A stretch of DNA of 64,000 nucleotides from Alnus glutinosa (Eukaryota; Streptophyta; Magnoliopsida; Fagales; Betulaceae), in the NCBI RefSeq assembly GCF_958979055.1, contig NC_084888.1, forward strand, positions 10,029,501-10,093,500, given 5' to 3'. The translations under genes and the position numbers were made by a program. The notes under the pieces are model-generated. The model did no database searches. It had not been told where the DNA came from and worked only from the letters and a program-made list of their open reading frames with translations. Positions 61,101 to 64,000 of this stretch are shown here, piece after piece. The stretch's first letter is position 1. Every line of letters begins with the position of its first letter.

Positions 61101-61919
61101 TCTAACTTAAGAATGAAGCAACAGGTAAATGACCATCTTCCTCTCATTTCAAAACATTTATTTATTGTGAAGTTTAATTTCATAACATTTATGAGTACAA
61201 AATAACAAATATAAACTAATTTATTACAACAAGTGACCATACTTGAAAAAGTGCCTCACCGGTTACTATTTTCTGGAATGAACCATGCCTTTCGACCACT
61301 TTACTGTTATTGTTTCTACCTCTACAGTTCCCACTGACCTTCAAATCCTCATTCTATAGGACCCAAGGAATCCAATTAAATGAGCCTAATATACCTCTTT
61401 CACCAACAACAACAAGAAGAAGAAGAAGAAGAAGAAGAACTTTACCAAAGATATGCAGCTGGATTATAAGACGCAGGGTCCAGAGGAATCAACTCCTTGG
61501 GGGGATCAAGAAATGTGACTATATCTTGTTCATCCATGTAAGCTCTTTTACCGTTTGGAAGTGTTTCATAAGGTTTCTCATCCCACGGCGACACGTACGA
61601 TTTCTTCCCTAAATTGACGGCACGGATTGCGCCACGAGGCCCATGTGTATAGAAATCCAGACCTATATTATCAAGGAAAGCAATTTGAAAGTGTTAAATC
61701 TTTTATTTACGCTCATGGCCATGGGAGCAATCGGCAGCCACACAAAGGGGAAAAGGGAAGAGGGGGTTAATTCGGACGAGCGATGCAGTCACCTGTGGAG
61801 TCTGTGAAGCCCAGACGTGGCTGCCGTTGTTGTGATGGGAAGTTGATTGGGCGGGAAATGGGTGAAGGGTACAGATTGGAGGAAAGCCACACCGGACGGT
61901 TGAACGATGTTGCCTTCAT
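45459..61919 (-). CDS. Chloroplast-targeted conserved plant protein (possibly APE1-like), large introns
   Basis: Exons on the - strand: 61919-61793, 61662-61446, 59442-59380, 59174-59044, (58410-58240 optional), 50274-50237, 50154-50109, 46658-46494 and 45634-45459 (TAA). All joins have GT-AG ends and matching phase; the core product is 320 residues. The start MKATSFNRPVWLSSNLYP is Ser/Arg/Pro-rich and lacks acidic residues, like a chloroplast transit peptide. The mature part includes GPRGAIRAVNLGKKSYVSPW, AYMDEQDIVTFLDPPKELIP, EERRPRLLQLL, RAWQIAGGRYEDPKLAKK, PMPIAWMNSFKKAIFCGKDG, PCDLAYDFGDGLLDLQEYP and VVVYVRHLGPGVSVGQAWQE. I associate this conserved plant family with APE1 (acclimation of photosynthesis to environment, At5g38660), but that name is uncertain. 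The introns are loaded with retroelements and MITEs. The reading frame is intact in every exon. Confidence 0.75.
46105..46171. repeat. (TA)n microsatellite, about 33 units
   Basis: In unit A the matching place (36499-36518) has only about 10 units and is followed by a (CT)n run at 36538-36571. Confidence 0.95.
46196..46491. repeat. Three-copy tandem repeat of about 100 bp at a splice donor
   Basis: Three copies of a unit with AAAGAATTGGAAATTTAATA, AATACAAATGAATTCATTGT, GTTAGACAGTAAAAG and a (TC)n spacer. The last copy ends at the 5' splice site of exon 46494-46658 on the - strand. Unit A has a single copy, at 36640-36712. Confidence 0.9.
46855..46990 (+). mobile_element. SINE-like sequence
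   Basis: CATTGGATCAGGTGGTAAAG followed by ATCGGTTCAAATCTTACCG resembles A and B boxes of a tRNA-derived SINE, with a GT-rich stretch between. It lies in the intron upstream of exon 46494-46658. Confidence 0.45.
47440..47844. mobile_element. MITE nested in the 5' LTR
   Basis: Inverted ends GAGCATTCACAACAG and CTGTTGTAAATGTTC, with TAA on both sides (47437-47439, 47845-47847), as in PIF/Harbinger MITEs. The 3' LTR lacks it, so it serves as the empty-site control. Confidence 0.88.
48020..48232 (+). CDS. Short ORF inside the small LTR element (70 aa)
   Basis: It starts 26 bp after the primer-binding site with MDNLKNALYNLKIALEENL and repeats LEEN(L/S)RQ, a heptad-like, coiled-coil-prone pattern, then an acidic end. 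It could be the residue of a gag N-terminus. No zinc knuckle or protease is present. Whether it is translated is unknown. Confidence 0.4.
   Translation: MDNLKNALYNLKIALEENLRQIIAALEENSRQMTSSLSQVEETLSHMPTKIIEVESSEYDEVPKEQLTQV
49380..49916 (+). pseudogene. Endogenous pararetrovirus-like (Caulimoviridae) coat/gag fragment
   Basis: A + strand frame at 49572-49916 has a Lys/Arg-rich stretch, then a zinc-knuckle-like CYICYEGHFAPRC, followed by KKGKG and an acidic/Leu segment. The layout, basic arm then zinc knuckle, is that of caulimovirid coat proteins and retroelement gag. The knuckle is CX2CX3HX4C, one residue short of the usual CX2CX4HX4C. Upstream sequence (49380-49560) is protein-like in another frame, with a stop. 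This is an inactive relic; a Ty1/Ty3 gag origin cannot be excluded. Confidence 0.5.
50820..52621 (-). mobile_element. Copia-like LTR and leader, truncated
   Basis: On the - strand an LTR (52621-52316, 306 bp) runs from TGTTAGAATATATGG to CAGTTCAATTTGACA. It is followed directly by TGGTATCAAAGCCAAAA, a tRNA-Met primer-binding site. About 1.5 kb of GC-richer, stop-poor leader sequence follows, down to about 50820, with words such as GAGAATTCCACAG and CACCGGAAATTC repeated. No gag-pol domain or second LTR is seen, so the element is broken. Long frames on both strands here are not recognised as proteins. Confidence 0.7.
52622..54460. other. Intron sequence, no recognised element
   Basis: Intron of the chloroplast-protein gene between exons 50274-50237 and 58410-58240. 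Duplicated phrases ATGCATATACA..CCAC and GACCAACTGTA near 53060-53160 form a short repeat. A Cys-rich - strand frame at 52701-52946 is unassigned. Confidence 0.45.
54461..54804. mobile_element. Foldback element with poly-C/poly-G arms
   Basis: The left arm has ACACC, a C run (54479-54496), a (CT)n run and AACTACCATCCATTTTGCAA. The right arm has TTGCAAAATGGATGGTAGTT, a GA run and a G run (54775-54786), then GTGTTACGTAG. The two arms are inverted over about 100 bp. Confidence 0.85.
55035..56590 (-). mobile_element. LINE remnant split by a MITE
   Basis: The - strand reads VGDGFKVMFWHDVWCEELPL at 56569-56480, then after the MITE LPNWEVEVISRFFELLYSQK and WKVKVPPRVAFFVWTETLEK at 55790-55480, with the zf-RVT continuation below. 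The tail GGGTTGCGCTCCTCTGCGCTT near 55080 matches the other LINE copies. Dead by frameshifts. Confidence 0.82.
55823..56430. mobile_element. Harbinger-like MITE inside the LINE, 608 bp
   Basis: Inverted ends GGCATCGTTTGGTTCGTGGA and ATTCCGCAAACCAAACGAGG, flanked by TAC (55820-55822 and 56431-56433). The interior has ATTCC/GGAAT words and a GC-rich palindromic core GGTGGTCGGC / GGGTGGCCGACCACCC near 56100-56200. It interrupts LINE coding sequence, so it is younger than the LINE. Confidence 0.85.
56580..57880 (-). mobile_element. Copia reverse transcriptase/RNase H remnant
   Basis: Degraded - strand frames carry Copia signatures: YLLDLLQDT-type, GSKPVDTSMD, KLNYLTITRLDISFAVSDVS, CDNQAAIHI-type and HEQMERIEVNCHF. 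The order gives the end of RT and RNase H, terminating near 56580. Multiple frameshifts and stops. No LTR was paired with it. Confidence 0.75.
58240..58410 (-). other. Candidate cassette exon (171 nt, symmetric phase 1)
   Basis: On the - strand AGCTTAG|GTAGGAATGCC and CCAAAAG|GTAATC bound an open 57-codon segment including VGGIVDFKKWKLPAAQSIEW and GDPPPPGPYGKIGTSGLVPK. It starts and ends in phase 1, fitting between exons 59174-59044 and 50274-50237 without shifting frame. Skipping it also preserves frame. It may be a lineage-specific or alternative exon, or an exon-like relic. Confidence 0.5.
59562..60422. mobile_element. Long foldback MITE with GC-rich core, 861 bp
   Basis: Left TTGTCCCAAAAGTCTGAG and GTTTTGCCTTTGTGAC are inverted at the right as GTCACAGAGGCAAAAC and TTTTAGGACAA. 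Further pairs: GTGTATCTAAATACA with TGTATCTAGATACA, and GCAATTATG with CATAATTGC. The core, 59825-60205, is full of CCACCCC/GGGGTGG words in both orientations; frames there are by-products. It lies in the intron between exons 61662-61446 and 59442-59380. Confidence 0.82.
60486..61003. mobile_element. MITE candidate with GTTTGGT-type ends
   Basis: AAGGCCATGTTTGGTAAT at the left and CACAAACAAACATCGCC at the right are imperfectly inverted. The core has GTGGCTGCACAACCACCCC and GTGGCCGCATGGCCAC palindromes. The target-site duplication is unclear. Confidence 0.45.
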
Positions 61920-63017
61920 TTTCGTGAACGTTGGAAAAGTGTATTTTTTTTTTTTTCCCTTTTTTTTTTTTGGCCTTTTATCAGGAGAAGATAAATTTGA
62001 AGGTAAGTTGCCACCTCAGCCTCTCTGATTTGAAATAGTATCTTCTTTATTTTACATATAATCTATTTTACAGGATAAATTTTATTTGGTTATATGGATG
62101 CATATAGTATCACATTGTGCATATTTTATTTTATTAATGGTTAATTTTGGTTCTATGTTTTCTAAAAAGTTTAAATGATATAACAGCATATTTGTAATGT
62201 CGATATACACCATAAATATGTAAAATTTAAAGTATATATATGATAAATTTTTGAGTAAACGTATAATTTGATATCATTTTTTCACTTTTTCAACATTAGT
62301 TTTTTGCGAATTTGAAATAAATCCCTCCATGAGTTTTCTTTCAAGCGTTTTTGTAGACTATTAGTGTCACCTAAGCTTTTTTATCAAATCACTTTAAATT
62401 TTTTTTTTTTTTCACTTTATTAAAAAAAAATCTAAAAAATAGAACTTAAAAAAATTAAAAAAAAAAAAAAAAAAAAAAATCTAAAAAATGAGTCACCGTT
62501 ATCATTGGACACCCCCAACAAAAGGGGTGCCGCCCTTGGGGTTGGGTGTGTTCTCCATTTAAGAGCCTACTTGTCGGTCACACTCTCCTCCTGATAGTAT
62601 TTTCTTTCATCCATATTTTGTGTTTAGAAAAATGACAATAGGGCAAGCAAGATGTTTGAAGAAATGACACAGAAGAAAAAGAAAAAAAAAAAAAAAAAAA
62701 AGAGAAGAAGAAGAAGAAGAAGAGAAGAAGCAAAAAGCACAAAACAGAAAATCATTGGCGGCTACATCTAAATACAGAGGTTGCAAATTGAAGGAGCAAA
62801 ACAACTCGCTATGACGAGACTCGAGAGATTTCTACGGCAAGGAAAAAAATGGACAAGATAAATGTGTTGTACATCTTTGTTTTCTCTTATGTTTTCTTCA
62901 TCTGCTTCACACTTCTATAGTCATAATTCATTCATATAAATTTATAGTTAAAGTCTCACGAAGACTACAATCTTGGCATGTTGCTCTGTTCCTTGGTTGG
63001 CAATCATGACAATAAAT
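61920..63017. other. Upstream flank of the chloroplast-protein gene
   Basis: Should hold its promoter (- strand). Poly-T runs lie at 61945-61972; AT-rich sequence with poly-A/poly-T at 62399-62480; and an A/GAA-rich tract at 62675-62730. No gene is recognised. Confidence 0.45.
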
Positions 63018-63392
63018 TTTAGGGATAAACACATTTTTAGTTCTTGAGTTTTCACAACTTTATTTTTTAGTCTATGAGTTTCAAATTGCATCACAGATGA
63101 TACCTCAATTTTAGGAAAAGACCGAATTGGTACCTCGGTTAAGTTTTCCGTCCAAAAACTAACGGTCCGCTCAATGTCAACCTCTGAGGTTGACACGTGG
63201 CACTATATAAAAAAATTAAAAATCTTTAAAAATTAATTAATAAATAAATAAATAAAAATTGAAAAAAAAAATTAAAGAAAAAGGGGTGGCTCATGATTGA
63301 GGTACCATCTGTGATGCAAATTGAAACTCATGGACTAAATAATAAAGTTGTGAAAACTCAAGGACCATAAGAGTACTTAATCCTAAATTTTA
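63018..63392. mobile_element. Foldback element, about 375 bp
   Basis: CTTGAGTTTTCACAACTTTA is inverted as TAAAGTTGTGAAAACTCAAG, ATGAGTTTCAAATTGCATCA as TGATGCAAATTGAAACTCAT, and the ends carry TTTAGGGATAA / TTAATCCTAAA. The interior contains TGACACGTGGCA. Confidence 0.8.
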
Positions 63393-63689
63393 TTGACCTC
63401 TAAAAAGTGTACTTGAAAATTAGAATCAATATAGGAGGAAAACCCATGTCTTCTACGCTCCCTTTTGATGCAATGCCCCTTTCTTTGTTCACTTCATCTT
63501 AGGCCACCCAAAGGGGGCATCCCTACAAAGCTTCGCCTTCCCTTTGCCCACTTCACAGGAGAATCAAGAGCTTCAAGTAGTAGCCTAAGAGGATGACCAT
63601 TCTATTCAGAAAAAATCGCAATAGGAGCAGTTTGATCATACGGATAACGGGCTTTCTCATCCAATTCTATGAAGCGCTTGGTTGTTTAT
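63393..63689. other. No gene seen
   Basis: Short segment with no recognisable coding sequence, between the foldback element and the LTR-like end. Confidence 0.4.
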
Positions 63690-64000
63690 GAAAGAAAGAT
63701 AATCACATAGGAAAATAAAGATAATAGCAGAAAGAATCAAAATGGAGAGAAGAGATTTTTTGTGGTTCGGTCTATGACCTACATCCACATGATAAAATCC
63801 AAAGGGCTACATTATACTTTTATTTTTTGATATTTTCTCAATATATTAGACTCCTATTTATAGAAGAGTTTGGGTAGATAAGTATGGTAATCAATCAATG
63901 TGATTTGAGTGATTTGATTACCATCAAATATGATCACAAACAAATCAATCAATGGTAATCAATCAATGCAATTTGATTGATTTGATTACCATCAAATAAA
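63690..64000 (-). mobile_element. Partial LTR related to the Copia-like LTR at 52.3-52.6 kb
   Basis: Shares TGTGGTTCGGTCTATGACCT, CATCCACATGATAAAATCCA-type and GGCTACATTATACTT phrases in the same order as 52380-52460. The orientation is - strand. It runs off the window edge, and a TGATTTGATTACC motif repeats near 63910-63990. Confidence 0.6.

Overview
This window is nuclear DNA from a flowering plant, probably a woody eudicot (rosid). It is AT-rich, its genes have GT-AG introns, and it holds LINE, Copia, TRIM/SMART, CACTA-like and MITE sequences. The gene families are plant-specific: NPH3/BTB, tapetal bHLH and a chloroplast-targeted protein. No species marker is visible, so the lineage is an inference.

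Layout, left to right. (1) 1-9065, + strand: the last seven exons of an acyl-activating enzyme 19 (AAE19/AASDH-type) gene that begins outside the window. Its introns hold LINE remnants and a complete 511-bp SMART/TRIM element. (2) 12775-13047, - strand: a 90-residue LYR-motif protein. (3) 18009-19969, + strand: a three-exon BTB/POZ-NPH3 gene with a probable spliced 5' leader. (4) 21250-21762, - strand: a small two-helix membrane protein of unknown role, followed by a decayed fragment of a metallo-beta-lactamase-fold hydrolase gene (about 22213-22605). (5) 28231-46269: a direct tandem duplication of about 8.5-9.5 kb. Each unit carries a three-exon bHLH gene of the tapetum-expressed bHLH10/89/91 (rice EAT1) clade on the - strand: copy A at 28786-30643 (492 aa) and copy B at 37288-38956 (405 aa, with a 79-residue internal deletion). 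(6) 45459-61919, - strand: a 16.5-kb gene for a chloroplast-targeted conserved plant protein, reconstructed from eight phase-compatible exons plus one optional symmetric exon. Its introns hold a TRIM with a nested MITE, a decayed pararetrovirus-like fragment, Copia pieces, a LINE split by a MITE, and long foldback elements. (7) The right edge enters another LTR.

The two duplication units date each other's insertions. The left breakpoint lies inside a solo LTR. Copy A keeps the empty target site of an 877-bp TTA-flanked MITE that sits in copy B, and it also lacks an LTR fragment present in copy B. Copy B lacks about 1.37 kb present in copy A, with microhomology at the join. The genes do not form an operon-like pathway. 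The clearest functional theme is a recent bHLH gene pair whose coding regions have already diverged.

All exon boundaries were read by eye from splice motifs and reading phase. Family names come from remembered family features, with no database search.
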